Program-made: the position numbers and the translations under genes | Assembly: GCA_025766275.1 (NCBI GenBank) | Contig: JAFKAC010000003.1 | Location: 1,736,001-1,800,000 of the forward strand | From: Lactarius indigo | Taxonomy: Eukaryota; Basidiomycota; Agaricomycetes; Russulales; Russulaceae | DNA length: 64,000 bases | Reading direction: 5' to 3' | Notes under the pieces: generated by a model | The model's input: only the letters and a program-made list of their open reading frames with translations | What the model was told of the DNA's origin: nothing | Databases searched by the model: none | In this document: positions 62,846 through 64,000 of the stretch, piece by piece | How positions within the stretch are numbered: the stretch's first letter is position 1 | How the letters are laid out: each line of letters starts with the position of its first letter

Positions 62846-64000
62846 ATGGACTTTGAGGATGATATCTTCCATCTGAACGACCAGTCCCCTTCGCGTATGG
62901 GCTTCCGCTTTGACTACGAGGACGAAGACGAGGTCGAGGATTTTGTGGGTACCCAACGTGCGCCGAGACCTCCACTGAGGTCAAGGCCACCAATCGACTT
63001 TGGAGCTGGACGGTGCTCAACCATCAACTCCAACGTCGGCCTCTCTGGGTTCAGTGCCGCTACCCATCCACCTTCCCACATGTCCGACACAACGCTACAC
63101 TCCAGTCTTGGCCTTTTGGCAGGACACACGTTTCCACACAAGACGTCTTCATCGCCAAGGCCCTCTCCGGTTGTTATTGCCTCACTGACTGTCGCTGAAC
63201 TTTGTTACAACCCCCACTACCTCAAATTACGCGAAAAGTTCGACCAAGTGTGCAGGGCCCTTGCCATGAAAACCGTAGAAGGAGGCTTCACCCCTGCCGA
63301 TACCCTTGTCCCGGACAGCCGCCAGGGTGCGTACTTCATTCTCGAGTCCTGGTATTAACTAAACGACTAGCCCCCACAGCACCTCTGCGCACCAAAGAGT
63401 CTTGCGCATCGTCTTTGGGTCTGCGCACTGAAGAGTCTCGCGCATCATCTTTGGGGCCAAGCGATTCGGCATCTCAACAAATGAAGTTCGATTTTGCATA
63501 CGACAAGGCCGTCGAAAGTCTTCTCGAAACTGTGGAGCCGCTGTCCATACGGCCACACTTCCTTGAGAAAGAGGTCCTATGGTATGCCGAGGATTGCGCA
63601 ACTGACAAGAAGTATGGCGACATCATCACGAGGATGAATACGTATCGACCGAAGATGAGTCTCGTCATCCGCCGCCCAGACAGCTCGAAAGTCTCGACTC
63701 AAGAGTATTCAAACATCCGACGTTCCACGGTCATTCTCGTTCAAAGACTCATCAGTCTCGTTGCCTCGAACCCCAGCACGGCCATGCACGCTGATGACCC
63801 CAAGTTGCGGACCAAGTCGTTCATCAAAAACTCATTCAAGACTGAATACAATCAAGCCATGCTCGAGCTCGAAGCAGAGCACAAGTTGCTCCGCCTGTGC
63901 GATGCTCATTGGAAAGCTGACACTTTAATTGGCGTGGTGTTCCTGCAGCGAAGCATGGCCGAAAGCAAGGCAGCGTCGAACCGCGCCCGCGCCGCTTCTT
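62846..64000 (+). CDS. Unrecognised protein (3' partial, runs off the window)
   Basis: The ATG at 62846 gives MDFEDDIFHLNDQSPSRMGF, an acidic stretch (YEDEDEVEDFVG), a low-complexity region, then VAELCYNPHYLKLREKFDQV. An intron (about 63328-63380) joins DSRQ to APLRTKESCASSLG. Downstream are KFDFAYDKAVESLLETVEPL, HFLEKEVLWYAEDCATDKKY, STVILVQRLISLVASNPSTA and a helical, charged region to the edge. Two 36-bp tandem units just after the intron encode LRTKESCASSLG / LRTEESRASSLG. No family recognised; the open frame to 64000 and good splice sites support a real gene. Confidence 0.6.
63386..63457 (+). repeat. Two tandem 36-bp coding repeats
   Basis: ctgcgcacc/t-aagagtct-cgcgcatc-tctttggg repeated twice in frame, giving a duplicated 12-residue segment with a few changes. 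Confidence 0.7.

Noticed and set aside
59274..62846. CACTA-type terminal inverted repeats around the transposase
   Set aside because: Both flanks were scanned for matching inverted ends and none convincing was found.

Overview
This window is from the nuclear genome of a filamentous basidiomycete. The evidence is dense genes on both strands, many short introns (about 45-70 bp, GT..AG), typical fungal housekeeping genes, and three mobile-element types common in Agaricomycetes: a Ty1/copia LTR element, a tRNA-headed SINE-like insertion and a Plavaka/CACTA-like transposase. The texture resembles Ceratobasidiaceae (Rhizoctonia-like), but that placement is inference. No tRNA gene, rRNA gene, CRISPR array or telomere was seen.

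Positions 1-30,180 are a gene-rich block. In order: the 3' part of the Rieske Fe-S protein gene, a divergent kinase pair (SRPK and a Fray/OSR1-like STE20 kinase), a GPI-anchored chitin deacetylase, a NAP/SET histone chaperone, the divergent pair SAC1 and LEA1/U2A', COP9 subunit CSN6 divergent from MCM5, a decayed gene of a basidiomycete family, a large multi-pass membrane protein of unknown function, RRP36 divergent from a RING-finger protein, and an uncharacterised gene split by a 986-bp SINE-like insertion with 14-bp target duplications.

Positions 30,183-35,730 are a complete copia element: 259-bp LTRs that match wherever compared, an ACCCC target duplication, and a single polyprotein frame broken only by two TGA codons. 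A diverged copy of the sequence it landed in lies about 600 bp downstream and acts as an empty-site reference. Positions 35,731-37,209 are repeat-rich and gene-poor.

Positions 37,210-49,506 return to conserved genes: a TRAX-like translin-family gene divergent from a HIT-domain gene, then the very large proteasome activator BLM10/PA200, whose last exon is 8 nt and encodes the end of the YYA tail, and an Rxt2-like nuclear protein. Positions 49,645-56,122 hold the most unusual locus: two tandem genes fusing an RNase H1-type hybrid-binding (viroplasmin) domain to a PIF1 helicase, followed by a third copy truncated after the viroplasmin domain. The rest is weakly coding sequence, an apparently complete Plavaka-type transposase on the minus strand (59,274-62,636), and the 5' part of an unrecognised gene leaving the right edge.

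Functionally the conserved genes cover respiration, splicing (SRPK, U2A'), replication (MCM5), ribosome assembly (RRP36), proteostasis (CSN6, BLM10, RING), lipid signalling (SAC1) and cell-wall remodelling. They are linked only by head-to-head promoters, not operons.
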